A DNA stretch of 64,000 nt from Stomoxys calcitrans (taxonomy: Eukaryota; Arthropoda; Insecta; Diptera; Muscidae): NCBI RefSeq assembly GCF_963082655.1, contig NC_081555.1, positions 148,391,266 through 148,455,265 on the forward strand, in the 5' to 3' direction. How positions within the stretch are numbered: position 1 is the stretch's first letter; each line of letters starts with the position of its first letter. A model generated the notes under the pieces. The model searched no databases. It was given only the letters and a program-made list of their open reading frames with translations, and was not told the DNA's origin. Positions 48,363 through 59,428 of the stretch are shown in pieces. Both the position numbers and the translations under genes were made by a program.

Positions 48363-49426
48363 GTGACATGAAATATGACAAAAAGGAAATAGGAGAGGTA
48401 TCGGGAGAAAAGGAGAGAGGAGAAACGTCTATTCCGCAGAAAGAAAAAGGAAATGGAAAGACGTGAGTGTGAGCGAATTGAGATGTACAGGAGTCAGAAT
48501 GAAGTCTGGAAATTCTACCAAAGAATTAAACATCAAACCGATGGCTTTGGTGCAGGCACATCCTCCTGTAGGGACAAAGAAGGAATTCTGGTAACTGACA
48601 CCGATAGCATGCTGAGGATATGGAAAGAACATTTTACTCAACTGCTAGTGTTCGACGTTGGCAGCGAAGAGAGTACCGCAGAAACAATCAATGATGATGG
48701 TACAGAATGTTTACCTCCTAGTCAGTGTGGGGTCCAGGTAGCAGTGACTCGACTAAAGAACAACAAGGCAGCAGGAGTCGACGGGTTACCCGCTGAACTA
48801 TTTAAGACCGGAGGCGACACGCTGATAAGGCGTATGTATCAGCTTGTCTAAGCGATCTGCCTAGAAGAAGGCATACCCGATGATTGGAACCTCAGCATAC
48901 TATTGGGTTGCCCAAAAAGTAATTGCGGATTTTTTAAAAGAAAGTAAATGCATTTTTAATAAAACTTAGAATAAACTTTAATCAAATATACTTTTTTTTT
49001 AATTTTTTTCTAAAGCAAGCTAAAAGTAACAGCTGACAACTGACAGAAGAAAGAGTGCAAGAACAGAGTCACAAGCTGTGAAAAAATTTGTCAACGCCGA
49101 CTATATGAAAAATCCGCAATTACTTTTTTGGCAACCCAGTAAGTCCCGTGCACATGAAAGGAGACAAGAGGGAATGCGGTAAGTACAGAGCTATAAATAT
49201 CCTCCCCATCGCATACAATATACTCTCAAGCGTACTGTGTGAAAGATTAAAACCAAAAGTCAATGAGATAATTGTGCCTTATCAATGCGGCTTTAGACCT
49301 GGTAAATCCATCCTACACCAGATATTCACACTGCGCTAAATCCTGGAATAGCCCCGAGAAGGACAAATCAAGACCTACCATCTCTTTGTTGACTACAAAG
49401 CCGACGTCGATACTCCTATAAGTAAA
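48363..49426 (+). pseudogene. LINE ORF2 (second family), 5' part, plus strand
   Basis: RRECERIEMYRSQNEVWKFY, DGFGAGTSSCRDKEG, MLRIWKEHFTQLLVFD, RLKNNKAAGVDGLPAELFKT (RT entry motif), then a MITE at 48903-49138. After it come HMKGDKRECGKYRAINILPI, YNILSSVLCERLKPKVNEII and YQCGFRPGKSILHQIFTLR, then broken frames to VDYKADVDTPIS at about 49420. The catalytic core is missing. It is the mirror-image counterpart of the minus copy at 45.9-48.1 kb, carrying the MITE at the same point. Confidence 0.85.
48903..49138 (-). mobile_element. MITE in LINE, site shared with 47422
   Basis: Ends TTGGGTTGCCCAAAAAGTAA and inverted TTTTTTGGCAACCCA. Flanks CCTCAGCATACTA and AAGTCCCGTGCACATGAA equal those of the minus-strand copy; the orientation relative to the LINE is also equal. 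Confidence 0.9.
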
Positions 49427-49712
49427 AAGGCCACCGTGGCGCAGAGGTTAGCATATCCGCCTATGACGCTGAATGCCAGGGTTCAAATCCTGGCTAGATC
49501 ATCAGAAAAAATTTTCAGCGGTGATTTTCCCCTCCTAATACTGGCAACATTTGTGAGCTACTATACCACGTAAAATTTCTCTCCAAAGAGGTGTCGCACT
49601 GCGGCACGCCGTTCGGACTCGGCTATAAAAAGGAGGCCCCCTATTATTGAGCTTAAAAAAACTTGAATCGGACTGCACTCACTGATATGCGAGAAGTTTG
49701 CCCCTGTTTGCA
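49427..49712 (+). mobile_element. tRNA-derived SINE, plus strand
   Basis: GGCCACCGTGGCGCAGAGGT (A-box), CAGGGTTCAAATCCTGGC (B-box), then GCGGTGATTTTCCCCTCCTA, AAGAGGTGTCGCACTGCGGC, GGACTCGGCTATAAAAAGGA and GAGAAGTTTGCCCCTGTTTG. The best-preserved Pol III promoter among the SINE copies. It truncates the LINE at 49426. Confidence 0.88.
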
Positions 49713-49765
49713 AAAAGCGACAGCGTAAAACTCAAATTTACAAAATGGGTAAAAGGCACTTACTA

Positions 49766-49997
49766 TTGGGTTGCCCAAAAAGTAATTGCGGATTTTTCAT
49801 ATAGTCGGCGTTGACAAATTTTTTCACAGCTTGTGACTCTGTATTGCATTCTTTCTTCTGTCAGTTATCAGCTGTTACTTTAAGCTTGCTTTAGAAAAAA
49901 AGTGTAAAAAAAGTATATTTGATTAAAGTTCATTCTAAGTTTCATTAAAAATGCATTTACTTTCTTTTAAGAAATCCGCAATTACTTTTTGGGCAAA
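49766..49997 (+). mobile_element. MITE, right end clipped
   Basis: Left end complete with TA at 49764-49765; the right end stops at TTTTTGGGCAAA without the final CCCAA. Confidence 0.88.
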
Positions 49998-50204
49998 TGC
50001 AAAAAGCTTCGAATTTGTGAATTTTTTTTTGTTTGGCACTAGGTGGTAACTTTTTGGGATTTTGATGATCTACAAAGCACTATCCAATGCTAAAAGCCAA
50101 AAGTTGCCATCCCTGAACAAATATCTTCAAGTCATACATCGTTTAGTGGGCTTATTTTATTGACTTTTGTATTAGCCCTTAAATTCTTTGTCCTATTACT
50201 TTAT

Positions 50205-50564
50205 TATTTTTATAGCCTCCACCATAGGACAAATTTTGTCTTTTCGTTTGTAACACATCCAAATATTGATGTGACACCCAACAAAGTATACATATTCTTG
50301 ATAGTCTTGACATTCTAAGTGGATTTAGCCCTGTTGGTCCGTCTATCCGTCTGTCAAAAGCACGCCAACCTTCAAAGGAATAAATCTAGGCTCTTTAATT
50401 TTGCACGAATACTTCCTACTAGAGTAGGTGGGTTGGAATAATGCGCTATATCGGACTATAGCTCCCATATAAATCTTTCTTGGATCTTGACTTCATAAGG
50501 CTCTAGTAGGAGCAATTATTATGGGATTTGGCTGAAATTTTGCATGAAGTGTTTTCAGGTTACT
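50205..50564 (+). mobile_element. Family A head and first monomer, interrupted by Helitron
   Basis: TAGCCTCCACCATAGGACAA, TATACATATTCTTGATAGTC, GTCCGTCTATCCGTCTGTCA and one monomer to GAAGTGTTTTCAGGTTA, where Helitron-like sequence begins. Monomers resume at 51856. Confidence 0.7.
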
Positions 50565-51855
50565 AAATTTTTTGATATCCTGGGGGGGGGGGGGGGGGGG
50601 GCGGACCCTCCCCCTTATCCTAATTTTCAGAATCGCCAGATCTCGGAGATGGGTGGTAAGATTTAAGCGAAATTTTGTGTGCTCTCATATAGTACCCTAA
50701 AAATCCGAAATTTGGTATCCAAATTTCGGATGGGGTACCTAGGGGGCCGCCCCACCCTAAAACCCACCAAACATAATTTACACCAATCACAACAATATGG
50801 GACTCAAATGAAAGGTATTTAGAATAAGAAAACGTATCTGATATCCAATTGTCGGACCAAGTGTTAGGGGGACCACCCCAAACCCCAAAACACCCCTAAA
50901 TCGGACGTATTTACCGACCATGGCAATATGGGACCCAAATTCAAGGTATTTACGAGTAGAATACGAATCTGATATCCAAATGTGGGACCACGTTTCTGGG
51001 AGTCCACCCCTTGCCCAAAACACCCCCAATCAGGACTTATTTACTGACCATGGTAATTTGGGGTTTACAGAAAAGGTATTTGAGTGTAGAATTCGAATCT
51101 GATATCCAAATATGGGACCAAGTGTTTGGGGGGCCGCCTCTCCCAAAAAACCTCCCCCAATGGGGACAAATTTACGTCCATAGCAATATGGGGCTCAAAT
51201 GAAAGGTCTTTGGAAGTAAAGCACGAATCGGATATCAATATTCGGGAAAAGTGTTTGTGGGGCCATAAAGTAGAATACGATTTTGATATCCAAATGTGGG
51301 ATCATGTATTTAGGGCATTACCCTTTCCCAAAACACCCCCAAAGGGAAAAAATTGTTCGACCAAGCCAATATGTGGCTTAAATGAAAGGTATTTGAGATT
51401 AGAACACGAATATGATAACCAATTATGGGGCCACATGTTTGGTGGACGCCTCATCATGTAAACTCCTCTTAAGCCAATGGCAATATGGGGTCTAAATAAA
51501 TTATATTTGGAAGAAGAGCACGATGCTGATATTTTTCAGGGCCAAGGGTCTGGGGGACCACCTCTCCCCCGAAAACACCCCTGAATCAGATATCATGAGA
51601 ATATCGGGCTGAAATGAAGAATTTTAAGAAAGGAGTACAGCTTACATCCAAACTTAAATTCGTAGCCCAATAGAGATCATTTGGGATTCAGATAAAGGCA
51701 CTTATATTGTTAAACTGTTAGCCAAGCGATATACTATTTTCGTAGCATGGCATTTCACTAAAAGCTCTTTAATTGTCGAAAATACATATTCCAAGGAAAA
51801 TTTTGTTCCATATAAAGTAAAAGAAGGCGCAGCGGAGCGGGACCGGGTCAGCTAG
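50565..51855 (+). mobile_element. Helitron-like element with 3' CTAG end
   Basis: Poly-G tract (50582-50601), GCGGACCCTCCCCCTTATCC, repeated ATATGGGACTCAAATGAAAG and GGTATTTACGAGTAGAATAC units of ~120 bp. The end is AAGGCGCAGCGGAGCGGGAC then CGGGTCAGCTAG|T at 51855. No protein domain. The 5' end is truncated at the G tract. Confidence 0.7.
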
Positions 51856-52640
51856 TAGCTTCCATATAAACCGAACTCGGATCTTGACTTCGCCCGCTAG
51901 AGGGCACAATTGTTTTGACTTCCAACAACTGTGTCAATTATGGTTCAAATCGGTTCATAACCTGATATACCTGCCATATAAACCGAACTCGGATCATGAC
52001 TTCGCCCGCTAGTGGGCGCAATTGTTTTGACTTCCAACAACTGTGCCAATTATGGTTCAAATCGGTTCATAACCTGATAAAGCTCCCATATAAACCGAAC
52101 TCGAATCTTGACTTCGCCCGCTAGAGGGCGCAATTGTTTTAACTTCCAACAACTGTGTCAATTATGGTTCAAATCGGTTCATAAACTGATATAGCTGCCA
52201 TATAAACCGAACTCGAATCTTGACTTCGCCCGCTAGAGGGCGCAATTGTTTTAACTTCCAACAACTGTGTCAATTATGGTTCAAATCGGTTCATAGCCTG
52301 ATATACCTGCCATATAAACCGAACTCGGATCTTGACTTCGCCCGCTAGAGGGCGCAATTGTTTTGACTTCCAACAACTGTGTCAATTATGGTTCAAATCG
52401 GTTCATAACCTGATATAGCTCCCATATAAACCGAACTCGGATGTTGACTTCGCCCGCTAGAGGGCGCAATTTTTTAGCTGTTTTAGCTAGCTGAAGCCTT
52501 TTGTTTTGACTTTCATAAACTGTGCCAAGTACTCGTATGGTCTGCATCGGCTCATGATCTAATACAGCTCCCACATTTACCGATCTTCCGATATACTTCT
52601 TGGGCCTCTAGAGTGTTAAATTCACGCTTTTACTGGTAAA
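51856..52640 (+). repeat. Homogeneous 112-bp tandem array (family A monomer variant)
   Basis: AACCGAACTCGGATCTTGAC (one unit differs by CGAATC) starts at 51869, 51981, 52093, 52205, 52317 and 52429: an exact 112-bp period. Units contain CTTCGCCCGCTAGAGGGCGC and lack the ~35 bp around the GAAATTTTGCAC motif of the standard monomer. The array decays after 52480. Confidence 0.92.
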
Positions 52641-53477
52641 ATTTAAATTTGTACCAAAATTTACACATTTTTAGTGTTAATAATAATGAATACAAATCAC
52701 TAGATTCTCAAGATATAAATATTCATATTTCTACTCATACCAATAGCCACAGGGTAGGCAGTACAACTGAAGAGGGTGGCAATAAAGTGTGCCTTAGGTA
52801 TGATGGAGCCATTGTCATCAACGTTATCATTTGATTGAAATTCAATTTCATTTTGACATTGTTATTCATAGCCCCAAAGGATTCACGCACACACACAGAC
52901 ACACTCTCACACATCACATACACTCTCACACAACCACAAAACAATGACCATAAAAGAGAGATTTTTAATTAATTCTTTTGTTGCGTAAAGGAGTAGGAAG
53001 CAGCATAAAGTAAAATAAATGATTTTGGATGAAATTAAATTTTTACAAAAAAATAATTTCAATATCCTTGTATGTGTGTGTGTGTGTGTGTGTGATTGAA
53101 TGCTTAAGATCTTTATAAAGCCATTCAAGGATTTAAAGCCATTGACTCATGACATTGCTTTTTGTATTCAATCAAATTCAAGAGCTGCTGGTAAGTAGTG
53201 AAAAGAAATTCATGAAGAAGGCTATCTACAACAATGTCAAGTTACATTGAAGGAGCTATTGCTCAGGCTATTTTTATTTAAACTTCCCAAAAATTAATCT
53301 TCAATCTTCTAATGTAATTCTCATGGTCATTATGTTCCATTTTCTTTGGAAGAAATGAACTGAAGACAAACAAATTTGATAGAAATTTATTTTGAAATAA
53401 ATTTTTACAATCGGATATTGTCTGGCTGAAGGCCGTAGATGTTCTGTTACAAATAGAAAAACAAAAAAAAAAAAAAC
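52641..53477. other. Stretch without recognised gene; CA/TG microsatellites
   Basis: A CACACA run at 52887-52935 and a (TG)n run at 53071-53093. Only short ORFs. Confidence 0.45.
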
Positions 53478-54617
53478 AAGTAAAAGCGTGCTAAGTTCGG
53501 CCGGGCCGAATCTTATATACCCTCCACCATGGATCGCATTTGTCGAGTTCTTTTCTCGGCATCTCTTCTTAGGCAAAACAGGATATAAGAAAAGATTTGC
53601 TCTGCCATTAGAGCGATATCAAGATATGGTCCGGTTTGGACCACAATTATATTATATGTTGGAGATCTGTGTAAAATGTCAGCCAATTCGAATAAGAATT
53701 GCGCCCTTTGGGGGCTCAAGAAGTATCGGGCTATAGACCGATTCAGACCATAATAAACACGTACATTGATGGTCATGAGAGGATCCGTCGTACAAAATTT
53801 CAGAAGTCAAGAAGTCAAGTCCCTAGACCTTTTTATATGACAGCTATATCAGGTTATGAACCGATTTGAACCATACTTAACACATTTGTTGAATATCATA
53901 ACAAAATACTTCGTGCAAAAATTCATTCAAATCGGATAAGAATTGCGTACTCTAGAGGCTCAAGAAGTCAAGACCCAAGATCGGTTTATATGGCAGCTAT
54001 ATCAGGTTATGAACCGATTTGAACCATACTTAACACGTTTGTTGGATATCATAACAAAACACGTCGTGCAAAATTTCATCCCAATCGGATAAGAATTGCG
54101 TACTCTAGAGGCTCAAGAAGTCAAGACCCAAGATCGGTTTATATGGCAGCTATATCAGGTTATGGACCGATTTGAACCATACTCGGCACAATTGTTGGAT
54201 ATCATAACAAAATACGTCGTGCAAAATTTCATCTCAATCGGATAAGAATTGCGTACTCTAGAGGCTCAAAAAGTCAAGACCCCAGATCGGTTTATATGGC
54301 AGCTATATCAGGTTATGGACCGATTTGAACCATACTAGGCACAATTGTTGGATATCATAACGAAACACGTCGTGCAAAATTTCATTCCAATCGGATAAGA
54401 ATTGCGCACTCTAGAGGCTCAAGAAGTCAAGACCCAAGATCGGTTAATATGGCAGATATATCAAAACATGGACCGATATGGCCCATTTGCAATACCAACC
54501 GACCTACACTGATATGAAGTATTTGTGCAAAATGGGGTCTCAGACGAATATTTCGAGTAGTTAGAAACAGAATGACGAAATTAGTATACCCCCCATCCTA
54601 TGGTGGAGGGTATAGAA
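53478..54617 (-). mobile_element. Family A element, minus orientation, both ends present
   Basis: ACAAGTAAAAGCGTGCTAAG, hairpin CGGCCGGGCCG, TATACCCTCCACCATGGATC, five to six reversed monomers, then the reversed head CCCCCATCCTATGGTGGAGG ending GTATAGA at 54617. The microsatellite block is deleted: the sequence jumps from CAAAATGGGG to the reversed block at 54537. The left end lies in an A-run. Confidence 0.8.
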
Positions 54618-56860
54618 ACGTATCTTTAAAGTTAGACCTAAATTTGTAGCCGTTGAGTGAAGCGGACGTGTTTTTATTGTATTTCGCTCCTCAAAGAAAA
54701 AATAAATAAATATCCGTATCTCGTAATACTTCCTATTATGAAAAAATTTTAAAGCCGTTTGGAGTAGGCTAGAAATGGACTCAAAATCTGCTAGAAATGG
54801 ACTCAACATCAGACCGCAGCATGTTGTCCTTCCCACCTATAGGTGTGGGTGCCTTGGCACCTGTAGTCGAGAGTAATGCTTCAAACGGTGTTTCTGACTC
54901 GGATTCAGACAGCGGCAGAATCTACGAAACTGTTTTTGCAGCCGAATCGAAGGATGAGGACAGCGGGATGACAGCACGAATGAACGAGGACTTCTCTAAG
55001 TTCACAAGCAGACCGAGAAAGCGATCCGGTGCACGACGAAGGAGACAGAGGAGTATGTACCGGCAGCATAATCGGGCGAAAGTGCAGGATGCTGGAAGGG
55101 ACATTCCAAGCACTTCTACGGAAGCTGGAAAAAGAATCAGATCTCCCGAAGAGCATAACACTGCTAAAATACTGAAGAAGAAAAAGAGCTTCCCGCTTTC
55201 AAGTAACAAGCCAGCTATCCCGCAATGGAGACTCCAGACAGTGTTGTGCGGAGGTAGACAAAGTTGTAACAGAAACGAAAGAAGCGCGCATGGCCCCTGA
55301 GTCTTCATGGAGGACTGCGATCTCCAAAAGGAGGCCCCAGCCATCACGGAAGGGGAAAATGGTCGCTGAGAATGGTAAGGAGCCGCCCTCTTACGCCAGA
55401 GTGGCAAGGATGCACAACAGAGATGAGCTGACTTATGCAGTCATCAATATCGGCTGCGCATCCGGTAGGATTCCACCAGATCATCGGTCCCAAATGGAGG
55501 ATCTGGTTAACGATAGGATTTTTGAACATGTGTAGAACTCTGTAGAGGGTCCACCCATACAAATGATGAGCTGCGAGTTTAGAGGGGACATCTTTACCTT
55601 GGGTTTTGCGCCGGCGGAATGTATTTATATCGTCAAACAGCCCTCCCTGGGAGGGGGCAAAGCTCGACCTGGTGAGAAAGATGGATATCCCCCAACTCAC
55701 AAAGGGACACGGTCTTCATCAAGGGATGGGGCTGTAAATTTGCGACCGAACGCATGTTGGGAACGCAGTCATCAATATCGGCTGTGCATCCGATAGGATT
55801 CCACCACATCATCGGTCCCAAGTGGAGGATCTGGTTAACGATAGGATTTTTGAACATGTGTGGAACTCTGTAGATGGTCCACCCATACAAATGATGAGCT
55901 GCGAGTTTAGAGGGGACATCTTTACGCTGCGCTATGCGTCGGCGTAATGTATTGATATCGTCAAACAGCCCTACCTGGGAGGGCGCAAAGCTCGACCTGT
56001 TCAGAAAGATGGATATCCCCCAGCTCACAAAGGCTACGGTCTTTATCAAGGGATGGGGCTGTAAATTTGCGACCGAACGCATGTTGGGATCCTTGGGAAA
56101 GCAAAACCAAGGTTTGGTCGCAGATAAGTGGGAGGTCTTCCACGGGGAGGAGAAGGAGGAAGGAACTCTCTTTGTGGTGGGCATAGATCAAGTCTCCGTG
56201 ACAAGTTTGGCTAAGACTAAAGACATGGCGCACTACGTGAACAAAGCTGTCTTTTTGAAGATTGTAAAGACTAGGATATGCGGAAATTTTCGTTCTGCGA
56301 CATCAGGCCTTGCAGTGGCAGGTGACTCAACACCGCCCAAGAAACAGGGGGCCGACAACGAGCCATTCACGGCATCTCTCAATATTGGAAAGACTAGGAG
56401 AAGCAATGATCGTAATGTTAAAATATCAGGCAGTGCAGTGGCGAGAGACACAACAAGGCCTAACAAGCAGGAACCCGACGATGGACCCATCAGAGACTTC
56501 AAGATTCGGAATATTGGGATAGGTAAAGATCCTAATATTGAAACATTAGGCGACAGGAGTCTCTATGCAACCCAACGAACAGGGAGTCGATGATGGTACC
56601 ATCACCTACTCCCAAGAAGCCCATTTAGTTAAGATTTGGAAGGCTACGATAGGCCAATGGGATAGGGGATGGAAATCCAATAAAGCTTAACGAACAGGGA
56701 CCCGACGATGGAACCATTACCGATCGAAGTCGGAAGACTAGACCAGGCAAAGAACCTAAAACGATGACATCAGGCAGTGTAGTGACAGGAAAGTCAATGC
56801 AGTCTAAAGAACAGGGAGCAGATGATGAGATCATCACCGACTCCCAAGATGCCCATTTAC
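54618..56860 (+). pseudogene. LINE 5' UTR and ORF1 (DUF4780-like)
   Basis: A 5' UTR (54618-54796) precedes MDSTSDRSMLSFPPIGVGAL at 54797. The first 168 codons are open: an acidic Ser/Asp run (SDSDSDSGRIYETV), then a basic middle (RPRKRSGARRRRQRSMYRQH). After a frameshift near 55290 comes PPSYARVARMHNRDELTYAV and MEDLVNDRIFEHV, then (second duplicated unit) KLDLFRKMDIPQLTKATVFI, FATERMLGSLGKQNQGLVAD, KWEVFHGEEKEEGTLFVVGI and YVNKAVFLKIVKT. The C-terminal part has degenerate ~35-aa repeats (NIGKTRRSND..., IRNIGIGKDPN). I read it as the RNA-binding ORF1 of the LINE at 36.4-40.7 kb. Frameshifts make it a pseudogene. Confidence 0.65.
55437..56092 (+). repeat. 328-bp tandem duplication in LINE ORF1
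   Basis: GCAGTCATCAATATCGGCTG starts at 55437 and again at 55765; both units run through ATGATGAGCTGCGAGTTTAG to CGAACGCATGTTGGGA. Confidence 0.92.
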
Positions 56861-56889
56861 TGGAGGACCAATGATTCAGGTAATCCATA

Positions 56890-57040
56890 TAAACCTCCAC
56901 CGGAGCGAGACTGCTACACACGCTCTGATGGAACCCTAGTTTTGCCATCTGGAAGATCATGTTACACGGATGGATCAAAGCTTGATGTCAGATTTGACCT
57001 GGGTTCTACATCGGCCGAGTACCAGTGTTAGCATAGAAAA
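56890..57040 (+). pseudogene. LINE RNase H entry fragment
   Basis: DGTLVLPSGRSCYTDGSKLD at about 56918-56980 equals the minus-strand text at 827-1123 and contains the YTDGS motif. It follows ORF1 directly: most of ORF2 is deleted. Confidence 0.6.
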
Positions 57041-57174
57041 ATTGGTAGTTCATATGGTACAGTGCAGAAACTTTGTTCCGGGTCGTCCAGTCTCCAGTGC
57101 CGTATTGGGAGTAAGGCAATATGAAAATTGCTGTTTGTGGGTTACTTTGAGAAACGGGTAGACCGCCAGAAAAT

Positions 57175-58643
57175 TGGTCCCGAAAATGGGTATCAATTCT
57201 TGCTCTACCCCCCAATACCTTTCATTTAAGCTCCGCATTGGCATGGTCGGTAAATATGCCCGATTTAGTGGTGTTTTGGGGATTGTAGAGGTCCCCCAAA
57301 CACTAAGCCCGGAAAATATATCAACAACGAGCTCTATTCTCATATCATATCTATATATCATTTATTTGAACCCCATATTGCCATTGCCCTTAAAATTGGA
57401 TATCAAATTCGTTTTCTAATCTCATTTAAACTCCTTATTGCAAAAGTCAGCAAATATGTCCGGTTTGGGGTATTGGCCCTAAAAACTATCGTCTTTAAGA
57501 CCCAAATTGTCTTGGTGAGCAAATACGTCCTATTTGGGGGTTGTTATGGTGGTGGGACGTCCCCTAGACAGTTGGCCCCTAATGTTGATATCAGATACGA
57601 GGTCTATTTCCAAATACCTTTAATTTGAGCCCCATATTTCCATAGTCAGCAAACATGACCGGCTTGGGGGGGTTTTTTGGGGGATGGGCGGCCACTCAGT
57701 GAGTATGCCTTGAAAATATATATCGGATTCGAGTTCTACTCTAAAATCCCTCTTTTTAAGCCTCATATTGCAATAGGCAGCAATGACTTCCTATTTGGGC
57801 AATGTTGTGGGGGTGGGGTGGCCCCATAGACACTTTTCCCGAATATTGATATCAGATTTGTGCTTTACTCCCAAAGACCTTTTATTTGAGCCCTATATTG
57901 CGTTGGTCGTAAATTTGTCCCCTTTGGGGGAGGTTTATGGGGAGAGGCGGCCCCCAAACACTTGGTCCCATATTGGTATATCAGGATCGAATTCTACACT
58001 CGAACACCTTTTTTTTAAGCCCCATATTCCCATGGTCAGTAAATAAGTCCTGTTTGGGGGGTGTTTTGGGGAAGGGGTGGACCCCCAGAAACGTGGTCCC
58101 ACATTTGTATATTAGATACGTATTCTACTCGCAGATACCTTTCATTTGAGTCCCATATTGCCATGGTCGGTAAATATGTCCGATTTAGGGGTGTTTTGGG
58201 GTTGGGGTGGTCCCCCTAACACTTGGCCCGACAATTTGATATCAGATACGTTTTCTTATTCTTAATACCTTTCATTTGAGTCCCATATTGTTGTGATTGG
58301 TCTAAATATATGTTTGGTAGGTTTTAGGGTGGGGCAGCCCCCCTAGGTACCCCATCCGAAATTTGGATACCAAATTTTTATTTTTAGGGTACTATATGAG
58401 AGCACACAAAATTTCGCTTGAATCACACCACCCATTTCCGAGATCTGGCGTTTCTGAAAAAAGAGTAAGGGGGAGGGTCCGCCCCCCCTTCAGATATCAA
58501 AAAATGTAGTACCCTATTTTCACCACGGGGTCAATATGCACCATCTATGAAAATTTCAAGAAAATCGTTTTGCCGTTTCTGAGTCTATAAGAAACACACA
58601 AACAAACAATCAAACAAACACAAATTGATTTTTATATATAAGA
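57175..58643 (-). mobile_element. Helitron-like element, 5' end at 58643
   Basis: Minus strand: A|TCTTATATATAAAAATCAAT, GTTTGTTTG runs, GACTCAGAAACGGCAAAACG, TTCTTGAAATTTTCATAGAT, then GGGCGGACCCTCCCCCTTAC and ~130-bp units with TTTCATTTGAGTCCCATATT (plus-strand reading). The 3' CTAG end is missing near 57175. Confidence 0.72.
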
Positions 58644-59428
58644 TTGGTTCATAAATATCGCATTTTATTCAGATTTTGTAGAAATGTGGTTAATATATGT
58701 ACCTCAGGTGGTGGGTAGCCAAAGTTCGGCCCGGCCCAACTTGAGGGCTGTGGAATGTTCATGGGCAACTTTACTTTTTTGCCTATACAGAAATACCGGG
58801 CAAAGAACATGACAAATGCGATCCATGGTGAAGGGTATATAAGATTCGGCTAGGCCGAACTTAGCACTTTGTTCTTAACTAAAATGTGTTTCCAAAATAG
58901 GTTCGCAGTACTTTTTAAGTTATATGTGAAGGTTCACTACCATCTGTTTTCGGTCTCTAGACCAATTTGTTAAAGCTCACCTAAATACACAATTTAGATG
59001 TTTTTTTTTTTTGTCACAATTGGATCTTTTTCATAGCTTCTTGTCTATAAATGTTATGGTTTTTTGTTTTTCAGTTTTCGGTCGTTGCTGTTTACTGCTA
59101 CAACTTAAATTTAACCTTGTTTTGTTATTTACACCATTAGCATATCAATAACACAGTTCAGAGACTGGTATCTGAGACGACAGAAGTGTTCAAGCGTTTA
59201 ATCCAATCATTTTTTACTACAATATTAGATTATTGAAAAACCAATAAACAATCTGGCTTGTTTATTATTTCGATCAAAGTCCCCGCCCCCGCCCCTCATC
59301 TATGGACTTTGCGGTAAAAACGCCAATGGCAATGAGTATCAATTTTCCATATTGAAATTTGTAATTTTATAACCGCAGTCAACAAAGGCAAAAGTTTCAA
59401 TAAAATATGAGAAAAAAAATCTTTTGCG
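58644..59428. other. Family A/A' 3'-end fragments then unique DNA
   Basis: At 58690-58745 there is an A' end (GGTGGTGGGTAGCCAAAGTT, CGGCCCGGCCCAACTTGAG). At 58746-58770 there is a SINE tail scrap (GGAATGTTCATGGGCAA). At 58775-58872 there is a family A end (GGTATATAAGATTCGGCTAG, AACTTAGCACTTTGTTC). The rest shows nothing recognisable. Confidence 0.55.

Noticed and set aside
48363..48851. Host gene with coiled-coil character (MERRECERIEMYR...)
   Set aside because: It continues into RLKNNKAAGVDGLPAELFKT and an RT N-terminus, and has a counterpart at 47.7-48.1 kb: LINE ORF2.
49427..49500. Functional tRNA gene
   Set aside because: A- and B-boxes are good but the sequence runs into a conserved SINE body shared by seven copies; no acceptor-stem pairing was found.
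54797..55300. Host nuclear protein with acidic/basic regions
   Set aside because: Same text at 38.5-39.0 kb beside LINE ORF2 pieces; explained as LINE ORF1.
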